From contig NZ_JBDNCH010000002.1 of NCBI RefSeq assembly GCF_039769985.1, forward strand, positions 62,001 to 126,000: 64,000 nucleotides of DNA, in the 5' to 3' direction. Below are positions 1-12,369 of this stretch, in pieces. Below the pieces are notes generated by a model. It ran no database searches. It was not told the DNA's origin and worked only from the letters and a program-made list of their open reading frames with translations. The DNA is from Ponticoccus litoralis. GTDB taxonomy: Bacteria; Pseudomonadota; Alphaproteobacteria; Rhodobacterales; Rhodobacteraceae. The position numbers and the translations under genes are program-made. The first letter of the stretch is position 1. Every line of letters starts with the position of its first letter.

Positions 1-2285
1 CGAACGAGACGGTGCTGCGCGCCAACGGTCAGACCGGGATCGGCCTTGGCATCATCCGGCAGGCCACCTCGAACACGCTGGAAATCTCGGCCGCCGTGCG
101 GGCGGTGGTCGCCGAACTGGACCGGACCCTGCCCGGGGACGTGTCGATCTTCGTCACCTCGGACGACGCGATCTTCATCCGCGGCTCGATTGAGGAGGTG
201 TTGAAGACGCTGGCCATGGCGACCGCCATCGTGGTCGCGGTGATCTTCCTCTTCCTGCGCGACGCCCGTGCCACGCTGATCCCGGCGCTGACCCTGCCCG
301 TGGCGCTGATCGGCACGCTCGCGGCGATCTACCTCGTGGGCTTCTCGGTCAATATCCTGACGCTGCTGGCGCTGGTGCTGGCCACCGGCATGGTCGTCGA
401 CGACGCCATCGTGGTGCTGGAAAACATCGTCCGCCGCCGGTCCGAGGGCATGGGCCCCCGCGCCGCCGCCGTGCTGGGCACGCGGCAGGTCTTTTTCGCG
501 GTGGTCACCACCACGGCGACGCTGGCCGCCGTCTTCGTGCCGCTGTCCTTCCTGCCGGGACAGGCGGGCGGGCTGTTCCGCGAGTTCGGCTTTACTCTGG
601 CCATCGCGGTCATGCTGTCCTCGCTGGTGGCTCTGACGCTCTGTCCGGTGCTGGCCAGCCGCCTGCTGTCGCGCGCCCCCGACGCCGATCCGCGCGGCCC
701 GCTGGTCTGGCTGGGCAACCGTCTGTTCCGGCTGTACCGCTGGACGCTGGGGCTGGCGCTGGACCTGCCCTTCGTGGTGCTGCTGGTGGCGGTGCTGTTC
801 TCGGCCACGGCGGTTTTCGTCGGCGGCGGCATCCGGCAGGAGCTGACCCCGCGCGAGGACCGCGCCGTGGCGCTGCTGTCGGTCTCGGCGCCGCAGGGGG
901 TGTCGCTGCAATACACCACCGCGAAGATGGCCGAGATCGAGGCCCTGATCGACCCGCTGCGCGAGACCGGAGAGGTCACAAACGTCTTTTCGATCACCGG
1001 CTTCGGGTCGGACAACCGGGGGTTCATGGTCTTCTCGCTGGCCCCGTGGGAGGATCGCGCCCGCAGCGAGGACGAGATCGTGGGCGAGATCAACGGCAAG
1101 CTGCGCGGCGTGATCGGCGTGCGCGCCTTTGCGATCCAGCCGAACTCGCTGGGCATCCGGGGCGCCGGGCGCGGGCTGTCCTTCGCCATCACCGGTGACA
1201 ACTACGCGCAACTGGCCGAGGTCTCCGAGCGGCTGGTCGCGCGGATGCAGGACAACCCCGCCATGGGGCAGGTCCAGCTGGAATACGAAACCACGCAGCC
1301 GCAGCTGTTCATCGAGATCGACCGCGAGCGCGCCTCGGACCTTGGCATTAACATCTCGGGGCTGGGCGAGGCCCTGCGCGCGGTGCTGGACGGGCGCACG
1401 GTGGGCTCTGTCTTCATCGACGACCGCAGCTTCGATATCCAGATGCTGTCGACATCGAACCCGGTGAACGACCCCGGCGACCTGGCCAATATCTTCGTGC
1501 AGACCGGCGACGGCCAGACCGTGCCCATGTCGACCTTCGTCACGCTGGAAGAACGCGCCATCGCGCCGGAGCTTGACCGCGAGGGGCAGAACCGCTCGGT
1601 CGAAATCTCAGCGGGGCTGACGCCGGAACTGGCGCTGGGGGATGCCATGGCGCAGGTGCAGGCGCTGGCCGACGAGATCCTCGCCGAGGAAAACCGCATC
1701 GTGCCGCTGGCAGAGGCGGCCACGCTGGACCAGACCTCTTCGGGGCTGCTGCTGGTCTTCGGCTTCGCCATCGCCGTGGTCTTCCTGGTGCTGTCGGCGC
1801 AGTTCGAAAGCTTCATCTCGGCGGTGGTGGTCATGGCGACGGTGCCCATCGGGCTGGCCTGCGCCGCCTTCGCCATGGTCTTCACCGGGTTGTCGCTGAA
1901 CGTCTACAGCCAGATCGGGCTGGTGATGCTGATCGGGATCATGGCCAAGAACGGCATCCTGATCGTCGAATTCGCGGACCAGCTGCGCGATCAGGGCGCC
2001 TCTGTCCGGGACGCGATCCTCGACGCCTCGACGATCCGCCTGCGTCCGGTGATGATGACCATGACCTCGACGGTGCTGGGTGGCGTGCCGCTGATCCTGT
2101 CGGCGGGCGCGGGCGCCGAGGCGCGCGAGGCCCTGGGCTGGGTCATCGTCGGCGGGCTTGGGCTGGCGACGCTCTCGACCCTCTACCTGACGCCGGTGGC
2201 CTACCTGCTGCTTGCGGGCTTCTCCAAGCCGCGCGTGATGGCCATGCAGCGGCTGGAATCCGAGCTCGACGAGGCGCTGGCCTGA
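1..2285 (+). CDS. RND-family multidrug efflux permease, 5' truncated
   Basis: Inner-membrane proton-driven pump of the resistance-nodulation-division (AcrB/HAE1) type, which works with a periplasmic adaptor and an outer-membrane channel. The frame is open from base 3, so the N-terminus lies outside the window; about 760 residues are present against roughly 1040 for AcrB. Visible are the RND signatures DDAIVVLENIVRRRSEG after a transmembrane pair, GQAGGLFREFGFTLAIAV, and in the C-terminal half a second membrane block with QIGLVMLIGIMAKNGILIVE. The periplasmic porter and docking region lies between the two blocks. No adaptor or channel gene follows; the partner genes would be upstream. The reading frame is intact. 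Family assignment is firm; substrate cannot be told. Confidence 0.93.
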   Translation, partial: NETVLRANGQTGIGLGIIRQATSNTLEISAAVRAVVAELDRTLPGDVSIFVTSDDAIFIRGSIEEVLKTLAMATAIVVAVIFLFLRDARATLIPALTLPVALIGTLAAIYLVGFSVNILTLLALVLATGMVVDDAIVVLENIVRRRSEGMGPRAAAVLGTRQVFFAVVTTTATLAAVFVPLSFLPGQAGGLFREFGFTLAIAVMLSSLVALTLCPVLASRLLSRAPDADPRGPLVWLGNRLFRLYRWTLGLALDLPFVVLLVAVLFSATAVFVGGGIRQELTPREDRAVALLSVSAPQGVSLQYTTAKMAEIEALIDPLRETGEVTNVFSITGFGSDNRGFMVFSLAPWEDRARSEDEIVGEINGKLRGVIGVRAFAIQPNSLGIRGAGRGLSFAITGDNYAQLAEVSERLVARMQDNPAMGQVQLEYETTQPQLFIEIDRERASDLGINISGLGEALRAVLDGRTVGSVFIDDRSFDIQMLSTSNPVNDPGDLANIFVQTGDGQTVPMSTFVTLEERAIAPELDREGQNRSVEISAGLTPELALGDAMAQVQALADEILAEENRIVPLAEAATLDQTSSGLLLVFGFAIAVVFLVLSAQFESFISAVVVMATVPIGLACAAFAMVFTGLSLNVYSQIGLVMLIGIMAKNGILIVEFADQLRDQGASVRDAILDASTIRLRPVMMTMTSTVLGGVPLILSAGAGAEAREALGWVIVGGLGLATLSTLYLTPVAYLLLAGFSKPRVMAMQRLESELDEALA

Positions 2286-2637
2286 CGCGGCCCGCGCCGG
2301 GGGCTGCGCCCGCGCGCCGGGTGCACCCCCACCGAAAGCACTGCGGCCCTGCGGGTGCCCTGCCCCGCCAACAGGCCGGCCCTCAGAGGCCCAAATGCCT
2401 TGCAGGCCGCGCCCGAAAACGGTTCGGGTCGGCGCCTGCGCGCCAAGGGAACGCCCCCGCTTTCGTCTTCTCCGCTGTGCGCCCCCTCGCGCCACGCCAT
2501 TCGGGACAGAAGGCTCCACCCGGGTGGGACGCCCCTGCGCAGGCCGAGCGCGCCACCGCCAAATCAAACCTCGAAAAACCTCGCCCCCCTTGTATCGATA
2601 AACAAATACGTTTCCCGCCCCGAAGAAAGGCGCCCCG
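2286..2637. other. Gene-free stretch, GC-rich
   Basis: About 350 bases between the RND gene and the TPR protein. Several short open frames occur on both strands, but none has family-like composition. The last 60 bases turn AT-richer (TGTATCGATAAACAAATACG) and probably hold the promoter of the downstream gene, followed by a GAAGAAAGG ribosome-binding site. I see no clear terminator. Confidence 0.5.
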
Positions 2638-3824
2638 ATGAATGCCCCTGTAAAGCCGCGCACCACCACCCCCTTCGACCGCAAGATGGCGCAGGCGAAG
2701 AAGCTGCGCGCCGCACAGGACTTCGAGCAGGCCGCCCTCCTTTACGGCGAGGCTGCGGCGATGCTGCCGAACGCCAAGGCCGGGCTGTTCATGGCCATGT
2801 GCCAGCGCGACGCCGGGCGGACCGAAGAGGCGCTTTCCAGCTACCGCAGTTACGCCGATCGAAACCCCCGGGATTTCGACGGCTGGTGTGGCCTTGGCGT
2901 GCTGCTGAAACGCCTCGGTCGCTATGAAGAAGCCATCGCGCCCATGCAGCGCGCGCTGGCGCTGCGGGACGATGCCCCGGCCCGGAACACCCTGATCGCC
3001 TCGCTATGGCGCGTGGGCCGCAAGGAAGAGGCCCAGACCGAGGGTCACAGGAACCTCATCCTGAAGCACCGGCTGGCGCATCAGGCCTTCGAGGCCTCGC
3101 CCAGCAAGGACCTGACCGTCAAGCCGGGCGGGCGCGGCTTCGACCCCGAGCGGCGGAACCGGAACATCATTTCGTTTTCGCTCTGGGGCGATCGCCCGGA
3201 ATACATCACCGGCGCGCTGGTGAACGCGCAGATCGCCCAGCATCTTTACGTCCGCTGGACGCCGCGTTTCTACTGCGACACCTCGGTGCCGCAGGACGCC
3301 CGGGACGCCCTGAAGGCCTATGGCGCGCAGGTCGTCCTGATGACCGGCAAAGACGATGCCGCGATCCGCCCGATGTGGCGGTTCCCGGCCTCGGACGACC
3401 CCGATATCAACGTCTTCGTCTGCCGCGACGCCGATTCGCGCGTGAATGCAAAAGAGCTGCTGGCGGTCACGGACTGGCTGAATTCCGGCTGTCGCTTCCA
3501 CATCATGCGCGACCACATCTACCACCACGAGCTGATCCTTGCCGGGATGTGGGGCGGCATGGCCGGTATCCTGCCCAATATGCGGGACTGGCTGCGGTCT
3601 TCGCCGAAGTACTTCGACAACAAGTTCGGCGATCAGGCCTTCCTTGCGGATATGCTTTGGCCGCTGATTCATCGGGACGCCAGAATCCACGACACCTACT
3701 ACCGCTTCCCCAAGGCCGGCCCCTTCCCCGCTGGATACGACCTGCCCGGGCTGATCCATGTGGGGGGCGGCACGAAGAACATGCCGCACTGGTCCAACTA
3801 CGTGCACCTGCCCCGGGGGCGTGA
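2638..3824 (+). CDS. TPR protein with glycosyltransferase-like C-terminal domain, frameshifted at the end
   Basis: Residues about 15-150 form helical TPR-like repeats (for example GWCGLGVLLKRLGRYEEAI). From about residue 175 a second domain begins with IISFSLWGDRPEYI and contains FYCDTSVP, a metal-binding-like RDADSR and the block MRDHIYHHELILAGMWGG, which together resemble uncharacterised GT-A-type glycosyltransferases. As sequenced, the frame continues to 4065 and runs antisense through a tRNA-Val gene, which is implausible. One extra C in the CCCC run near 3811-3815 would instead end the protein as LPPGA-stop at 3824; I take that as the likely true end (inference). A ribosome-binding site GAAAGG precedes the ATG. 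Substrate and role are unknown. Confidence 0.6.
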
Positions 3825-4021
3825 TCCCCAGATCCGGGCGACACCGGCGCAGGGCGGATCCGCGCGGGCTCCGGTCGGACATCAGCGTGACTGGCCGGAC
3901 CTACCGATACCAGCCGGCAAGGATGCAGGAGGGGGTGCTGGGGTTCCCAGGCCTGAGAGACCGGTTGGGGTCAGTGACTTCGGCGAAACGCCTTGGAATC
4001 CGCCTGTACGCCTTGGAGATA

Positions 4022-4097
<76 letters not shown>

Positions 4098-4428
4098 GGT
4101 CCGACGGCATTTAGCCAAACTGCTCCGGCAGCGCAAGAGGCCCGGGCCACAGCCGTCCGGAGTGACCCTGCCCGCGCCATAGGCACAGCCGCGCCGCCGG
4201 TCCCTTTTTCCCTTGAGCAAGCGCCGGTACGCAGGTCAGGCCGGGCTGCGGCACGCCCTGCGCCGGGACCCGCGTGCGGCCTGTGTGCGGCCTGTGCGTG
4301 GACCTTCGCGAAGGCTTCGGCCCCGCCCCTGCAAGACGCCCGCCCCTCTGGACCGGGGACCGGGCCTGCTACGGTCGAGCGCCGGACATGAAAAAAGGGC
4401 CTCGCAGCGATGCGAGGCCCCTGAATTC
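4098..4428. other. Spacer between the two tRNA-Val genes
   Basis: GC-rich, no credible coding frame. It contains one clear intrinsic terminator on the minus strand at 4391-4420, just downstream of the tRNA-Val(CAC) gene, so the two tRNAs are probably separate transcription units. Confidence 0.6.
4391..4420 (-). terminator. Intrinsic terminator of tRNA-Val(CAC)
   Basis: On the minus strand a perfect 10-bp stem GGGCCTCGCA/TGCGAGGCCC with a 4-nt loop is followed directly by six T residues. It lies 8 bases past the encoded CCA of the tRNA. Confidence 0.9.
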
Positions 4429-4503
4429 TGGTGGGTGATAAGAGATTTGAACTCCTGACATCTTCGATGTGAACGAAGCGCTCTACCACTGAGCTAATCA
4501 CCC
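4429..4503 (-). tRNA. tRNA-Val (anticodon CAC)
   Basis: The reverse strand reads GGGTGATTAGCTCAGTGG, with anticodon stem-loop CTTCG-TTCACAT-CGAAG (anticodon CAC), T arm GTTCAAATC, acceptor stem GGGTGAT/ATCACCC, discriminator A and encoded CCA at 4429-4431. It is 75 nt long, one D-loop base shorter than the neighbouring tRNA-Val(TAC), to which it is otherwise closely similar. Confidence 0.97.
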
Positions 4504-4522
4504 GGTGCCGGGCGTATTGGAC

Positions 4523-5119
4523 TCACTCCGCCGCCTGCGCAAGGGGGTTTGTCCGGGAATCTTGCGGATCCTCCGGTTGGCGCACACGGGTGTGCACGAC
4601 CAGCCCGCGACCGCCCTTCTTCAGCCGTGTGACCTTGACCTTGCCCAGCGGCACGAGGTTCAGCTCGCGGCCCGAGGCCAGCGCCTCGCCCATCACCGCA
4701 AGCGCCGCCTCGATGGCGGGCTTCACATCGCGCTTGCGCATACCGCTGCGCTGCATGGCCAGCGCGATCAGCTCGCGCTTGCGCAGCTCTGGCGGCGCCA
4801 CGAAACTGACGTCGCGCACCTCGTCCGGCCCGGCCTCATCGGTCTCGTCCGAAGGGATCTGGGCGGCCCCCTGCGGCTGCGGCGGTTCCGGCAGGGGCTG
4901 ATGCTCGGCCTGTGTCGGATTGTCCGGATCGGGAATCCCGGCCTCCAGATCGGCCTGAGCCTCTGCCTGAAGCCAGGCCTGATCGGCAGCCAGCGCGGCG
5001 GCAATGGCCGCCTCTTCCGCCTCGGATGCCGCCTGAGCGCGGCGTCTGGCCCGCAGGCTGGCCTTGTTCGCACCCGCCTTCCGCCGACGGGGCAACGGCG
5101 TCTCTGTCTTGCTTGTCAT
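4523..5119 (-). CDS. HU-family DNA-binding protein with a long N-terminal extension
   Basis: A 198-residue protein. The C-terminal ~95 residues match the HU/IHF fold (RKRELIALAMQRSG, then GRELNLVPLGKVKVTRLKK). The first ~100 residues are a basic stretch followed by an Ala/Glu/Pro-rich acidic linker, which plain HU proteins (about 90 residues) lack. I chose the ATG at 5119 (MTSKTETPLPRRRKAG); the open frame extends upstream to 5287 but that part runs over the start region of the divergent small gene. It is probably nucleoid-associated. It lies directly after the valine tRNAs. Confidence 0.8.
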   Translation of the reverse strand: MTSKTETPLPRRRKAGANKASLRARRRAQAASEAEEAAIAAALAADQAWLQAEAQADLEAGIPDPDNPTQAEHQPLPEPPQPQGAAQIPSDETDEAGPDEVRDVSFVAPPELRKRELIALAMQRSGMRKRDVKPAIEAALAVMGEALASGRELNLVPLGKVKVTRLKKGGRGLVVHTRVRQPEDPQDSRTNPLAQAAE

Positions 5120-5292
5120 CTGCCTGTCTCTGCTCTTTTTCTGCCCGACGACGGCCCGTCTTCCGCAGGTCCGCGCGTTTTTTTGTCGCATCAGTGTATC
5201 AGAAAAACCGAATCGATCAAAGCGCCCGGTTGACTCGCAAAGGAGCCCTGCCGCAGGCTTCGGGTTCAACCATCCGGGCTGGAGCATTAAGC

Positions 5293-5482
5293 ATGAAATC
5301 CATCGTACTGGGCGTAGGTCTTTTTTTCGCAGCTTCGACCGCCTTCGCCGGCAACTACGATCCCCCGCATATCGATCCCCCGGTGATCATCGAGGATGCC
5401 GCCAATTCCAGCACCGATTCCGGCGGCATCGTTCTGGGCATCATGACCCTGCTGCTGTTTGGCGCGTACCGCGGCCAACTAA
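5293..5482 (+). CDS. Small exported protein, apparent frameshift near its end
   Basis: Begins MKSIVLGVGLFFAASTAFAG, a signal peptide with an AFA cleavage site, then a short Pro/Asp-rich segment (NYDPPHIDPPVIIEDAANS) and a hydrophobic tail (GGIVLGIMTLLLFGA). In the sequence as given the frame runs on and loses its character after 5465. Removing one base at 5466-5468 gives a tail FGATAAN followed by TAA at 5482, a 62-residue protein. I recall similar small exported proteins in Rhodobacteraceae but no function is known. It is followed by a bidirectional terminator. Confidence 0.6.
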
Positions 5483-5521
5483 GCGCCCGAACAACTTGGG
5501 GCCAGCCCCTCACGCATAACA

Positions 5522-5558
5522 TGAAAAAGGCGCCGCAATCCCTTGCGACGCCTTCTTT
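5522..5558. terminator. Bidirectional terminator between the small exported protein and lon
   Basis: Stem AAGGCG-C-CGCAA / TTGCG-A-CGCCTT with a TCCC loop and one internal mismatch. It has a run of A on the left side and TTCTTTATTT on the right, so it can end both the plus-strand small gene and the minus-strand lon transcript. Confidence 0.8.
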
Positions 5559-5612
5559 ATTTGCAGCCATGGCATTCAGTGCGCGGTTGCGCCCGCGCCG
5601 GTCTCCTCGGCC

Positions 5613-7988
<2,376 letters not shown>

Positions 7989-8223
7989 GCTCGCGTTTCC
8001 TGGTTATTGGCAAGACGGTCGGACCCCGCGTCGCGGCAGCCGTGGACCGTCTCCGGTCATGAGGAATGAAGGTGGGGTGTTTTTAACGGTTTTTCAACCG
8101 AGGTCCCTTGGCCTTCCGGGCAGTTTGGCGTGCCCCGGGGGGCGGCGCAAGCGCGGATTGGGAACAATCCACAGCAGGTTTCGCGGCATCCTGCGGCGGG
8201 AACGCCTGCGCCCCGGACCCGGC

Positions 8224-8388
8224 TCAGGCCTTGTCGTCCTTGGCCTGCGCGGCCTTCATGCGCGCCAGCAGGTCGGCCTTGTCGGCCTTGCCGCCCCGCG
8301 CGTCCTTGCCCGCGGGGCGGGTCTTGTTGCCGTCGAAGCGCGGGGCGCCCTTGGCGGGCTTGGCGCCGCCGGATTTTCCGTAGTTCAT
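8224..8388 (-). CDS. Small basic Lys/Ala/Gly-rich hypothetical protein
   Basis: A 54-residue frame starting MNYGKSGGAKPAKGAPRF and ending AAQAKDDKA. It is strongly charged, with no membrane segment or signal. A GGGAGAG motif sits 5 bases before the ATG, and codon usage fits the surrounding genes. I recall similar short proteins in Rhodobacteraceae. It resembles a small nucleic-acid-associated or intrinsically disordered protein by composition only; no function is claimed. Confidence 0.6.
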   Translation of the reverse strand: MNYGKSGGAKPAKGAPRFDGNKTRPAGKDARGGKADKADLLARMKAAQAKDDKA

Positions 8389-8529
8389 GGGAGACTCTCC
8401 CGGGGTGATCGACCGAAGATAAACACCGCGCGCGTCCGGGGCAATCGCTGACCTGCCCCGGCCCGCCGGAAATCCCCGGCTTCCATGTCGCGCGCGCGGG
8501 ACAGCGCCCCGCGCGCATCCCGAGGGCCG

Positions 8530-9621
8530 TCAGGCGGGTTCTTCCTGCATGGTCGGATAATCGGTATAGCCCTCGCGGCCACCGCCGTAGTAGGTCGCCG
8601 GATCGCCTTCGTTCAACGCGACCCCGGCCTTCAGGCGCGCGGCGAGGTCGGGGTTGGCGATATAGGGCCGCCCGAAAGCCACGAGGTCGGCATGCCCGCC
8701 CGAAACGGCCTCCAGCGCCATCTGCCGGTCGTAGCCGTTGTTGACCATCCATGCCCCGTCGAAACGCCCCTTCAGCGCGTCGAGGTCGACGCCTTCGGGC
8801 AGATCGCGCGCGCCGCCGGTCTGGCCCTCGATCAGGTGCAGATAGGCAAGCCCCCGCCCCGAGACGAAGTCGACGAGGAACTCCCCCAAAGCCTTGGGGT
8901 CGCTGTCCGTGGCGCCATTGGCCCCCGAATAGGGCGAGATCCGCAGCCCCACATGCGCCGCGTCCCATGCCCCGGTCACCGCATCCAGCACCTGCCCCAG
9001 GAGGCGGGCGCGGTTCTCGAAGGAGCCGCCATAGGCGTCGGTGCGGGTGTTGGTTCCATCCTTCAGGAACTGGTCCAGCAGGTAGCCGTTGGCGCCATGC
9101 ACCTCGACCCCGTCAAAGCCTGCCTCGCGGGCGTTGCGGGTGGCCTGGGCAAAGGCCTCGACGATGCGCGGCAGCTCTTCCGCCTCCAGCGCGCGGGGTT
9201 CAGAGACCGCGACCATCTGGGCGCCGTCGAAGGTCTGCACCCCTTCGGCCCGGATCGCCGAGGGCGCCACCGGCGCCTTGCCGTCCTCTTGCAAAGATGT
9301 GTGGCTGATGCGGCCCACGTGCCAAAGCTGGATGACGATCCTGCCACCGGCCTCGTGCACCGCGTCGGTGACCTTCTTCCAGCCCGCAATCTGTTCGGCG
9401 CTGTGGATGCCCGGCGTCCGGGCATACCCCTTGCCCTCGGGGGTGATCTGGCTGGCCTCGGTGACGATCAGGCCCGCCCCGGCGCGCTGCCGGTAGTAAT
9501 CGACATGCATGTCAGAGGGCGCGTCGCCGTCGAAGGCACGATTGCGGGTCAGCGGGGCCATGACCACGCGGTTCTTCAGGTCGATGGCGCCCAGCTTGAG
9601 GGGGTCGAACAGGGTCGACAT
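8530..9621 (-). CDS. Old yellow enzyme family alkene reductase (NemA-like)
   Basis: FMN-dependent NAD(P)H reductase of the OYE family, which reduces activated C=C bonds (N-ethylmaleimide, enones) and sometimes nitro-esters. It has 363 residues, the usual size. The start MSTLFDPLKLGAIDLKNRVV is followed by MAPLTRNRA. The substrate-binding His/Asn pair is in HGANGYLLDQFL, and the FMN phosphate site GHADLVAFGRPYIANPDL is near the C-terminus. The ATG at 9621 is preceded by AAAGGAG at good spacing, better than the upstream in-frame codons. Apparently monocistronic. The natural substrate cannot be deduced. Confidence 0.92.
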   Translation of the reverse strand: MSTLFDPLKLGAIDLKNRVVMAPLTRNRAFDGDAPSDMHVDYYRQRAGAGLIVTEASQITPEGKGYARTPGIHSAEQIAGWKKVTDAVHEAGGRIVIQLWHVGRISHTSLQEDGKAPVAPSAIRAEGVQTFDGAQMVAVSEPRALEAEELPRIVEAFAQATRNAREAGFDGVEVHGANGYLLDQFLKDGTNTRTDAYGGSFENRARLLGQVLDAVTGAWDAAHVGLRISPYSGANGATDSDPKALGEFLVDFVSGRGLAYLHLIEGQTGGARDLPEGVDLDALKGRFDGAWMVNNGYDRQMALEAVSGGHADLVAFGRPYIANPDLAARLKAGVALNEGDPATYYGGGREGYTDYPTMQEEPA

Positions 9622-9816
9622 GGCGCTCTCCTTTCGGTTTTGAACGTTGCGGGAAAAGATATGCATCGCCGCGCCCATGCCAAGCGAAGACCGGTCGGGC
9701 AGGCCTCCACAGCCTCTGTGCGCAGATGCGCGGGAACCGGCGAGGCGTCCGAAGGAGCCACGCCGCGACGACCGGCGCGTCGGGCGAAGCAGGGGCATGG
9801 CAAAGGCCACGGTGCC

Positions 9817-10903
9817 CTAGAAAAGCGCGGGCTGCTCGGCGGTTCCCAGCGGCGGGCGGAACAGGTCGCAGCGCAGGTCCGGCTGCCTGCGGTCCAGCCC
9901 CAGCGCCCGGCTGGCGCGCCTGAACCGCTGGGCAATGATCTCGGCATAGGGCCCCTCGCCCCGCATCCGGTGGAACCACCTGGCGGAATAGACCTCTCCG
10001 CCATGCATGGCGCGCAGGTGGTTCATGATCCGCGCGGCGCGGTCCGGGTAATGTTCCGCCAGCCAGTCCTGCCAAAGCAGGGCCACCTCCAGCGGCAGGC
10101 GCAGCATGATCCAGCTTGCCGCATCCGCCCCGGCCTCGGCGCCCGCCTTCAGGATCGCCTCGATCTCGGGGTCGGTGAGCGCCGGCACCACCGGAGAGAC
10201 CATGATCCGCACCGGAATGCCCGCCCCGGTCAGGCGGCGGATCGTCTCCAGCCGCCTGCGGGGCGCCGGCACACGCGGCTCCATCCGGCGGCTGAGCGTG
10301 GCGTCCAGCGTGGTGACCGACAGGCCCACACGCACCAGACCGCGCGCCGCCATGGGCGCAAGGATGTCGATGTCACGCTCGACCAGCGTGCCCTTGGTGA
10401 CGATGCCGACCGGGTGGCCGAAATCCGACAGCACCTTCAGGCAGGCGCGCATGATGCCGCGCTCTTTCTCGATCGGCTGGTAGGGGTCGGTGTTGGTGCC
10501 GATGGCCAGCGGCGCGACGGCATAGCCCCGGCGCCGCAACTCGCGATCCAGCACCACGGGCGCCTCTGGCCGGGCCACCAGCCGGGTCTCGAAATCCAGC
10601 CCCGGCGACAGGCCCAGCCAGGCATGCGAGGGCCGGGCAAAGCAGTAGATGCAGCCGTGTTCGCAGCCGCGATAGGGGTTCAGCGTGCGGTCGAAGGGAA
10701 TGTCCGGAGACCGCACGTAGTTGATGACCGACCGGGGCCGTTCCTCGGTCACGGTGGTGCGCAGGGCGGCCTGCTCTTCGGGGATGTCCCAGCCATCGTG
10801 TTCGTCGTGGCGGCTGTGTACCTCGTAGCGGCTCGCTGTCACGGCGCGCCGCACCCCGACCGGGGCGAAGATCGGGCAATACGGGGCGGGCGGGCGCGGA
10901 CAT
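9817..10903 (-). CDS. PA0069-family radical SAM protein, SOS-controlled, frameshifted near the start
   Basis: Radical SAM iron-sulfur enzyme with the CxxxCxxC motif in RGCEHGCIYCFARP and a TIM-barrel-like body (GIVTKGTLVERDIDIL, RIMVSPVVPALTD). It belongs to the SplB-related COG1533/PA0069 group; the reaction is unknown, although SplB itself repairs a thymine photoproduct in spores. The continuous frame begins at 10911 with an unlikely sequence, whereas the ATG at 10903 gives MSAPARPVLPDLRPGRGAAR; removing one C near 10842 joins it to VTASRYEVHS and the body. A LexA box overlaps the promoter directly upstream, with a -10 only 6 bases from the ATG, so the mRNA may be leaderless. DNA-damage induction is therefore likely. 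Confidence 0.8.
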
Positions 10904-10909
10904 GCCGCC

Positions 10910-10938
10910 ACAATAGAACATTAAGCGAACATTCGCAA
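10910..10938 (-). promoter_or_regulatory. Promoter of the PA0069-type radical SAM gene with embedded SOS (LexA) box
   Basis: On the minus strand TTGCGA (10938-10933), 17 bases, then TATTGT (10915-10910) form a sigma70-type promoter. The spacer holds GTTC-GCTTAAT-GTTC (10930-10916), the alphaproteobacterial LexA box GTTC-N7-GTTC. The same element type stands before lexA in this window. The -10 is 6 bases from the ATG, leaving almost no 5' leader. Confidence 0.8.
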
Positions 10939-11076
10939 TCCGCATGGCAGAGCGTCGCCACAGGTCGGTCCCGCCTTCCCGCGTGTCGCAATCCGCCAAC
11001 TGCCCGGCGGCGGGAAAGACGATTAATCGCAGGAAGATCGACCCCTGAAGGGGGCCAGGCTCAGGGAAAGCGCGCC

Positions 11077-11781
<705 letters not shown>

Positions 11782-12195
11782 GCGCCCCAGTCTGCCGCAA
11801 CCGGCGCCGGACGCGCCAGACCGGCTGCCCCCGGGGCGATCGTCCTGCACCGCCCGCCACGACAACGGCGCGACCCCTGCCCGCCCCACCGGCGGCACGC
11901 CGCCGCCCGTGCGCCCCCCCCCGGGGTCCGGCGGCGGCAGGGCCGCCTTGTCCCGCATCCTCGGCCTGCGGCCCTCGGCAAGCGGCTCCGAGGGCACGGC
12001 GCGCAGCGCCCTGCAGGAAGCCTGCACGCCGGGCCCGCGCCCGGCGCCCCCCCGCTCTCCGCCACCGTCCACCGCCTAAATTTGCGGCACATGGGCAAGT
12101 TTCCGTGACCCTGCGCCCAAACACCGCGTGCCGGGGCAATTGGGGTTTTTCTTCCCGGGGATTTGCCACATATTGTTCAGAGAGAGGAGACCGTT
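11782..12195. other. Gene-free stretch between the corrinoid protein and a small membrane protein
   Basis: About 410 bases, very GC-rich, with only shadow frames. From about 12130 composition changes (GGGGTTTTTCTTCC and ACATATTGTTCAGAGAG), which probably marks the promoter and leader of the next gene. Confidence 0.5.
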
Positions 12196-12369
12196 ATGCC
12201 TGTGACGTTTTTCGCCCTGCTGATCCTCGCGGTTCTTGCCGCCGCCGCCCTGACCGTCTGGGCGCTGTCCTCGTGGGGTCTGCTGACGGTGATCCCCGTT
12301 CTGCTCGCGCTTGCGCTGCTCGCCCGCTGGGGCCTTGCGCATGTGCCCTATGACGACCCCCACCCCTGA
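12196..12369 (+). CDS. Small two-helix membrane protein
   Basis: Fifty-seven residues starting MPVTFFALLILAVLAAAALT. Two hydrophobic helices occupy almost the whole length, with a short tail AHVPYDDPHP. GAGAGGAGA precedes the ATG. Its 3' end overlaps the start of the DUF1638 gene by 20 bases, implying translational coupling. No function is known. Confidence 0.6.
   Translation: MPVTFFALLILAVLAAAALTVWALSSWGLLTVIPVLLALALLARWGLAHVPYDDPHP

Noticed and set aside
5219..5292. A possible degenerate tRNA 3' half (GGGTTCAACC, then GGAGCA) before the small exported gene
   Set aside because: No matching acceptor or anticodon stem can be paired; it is probably just the leader of the small gene.
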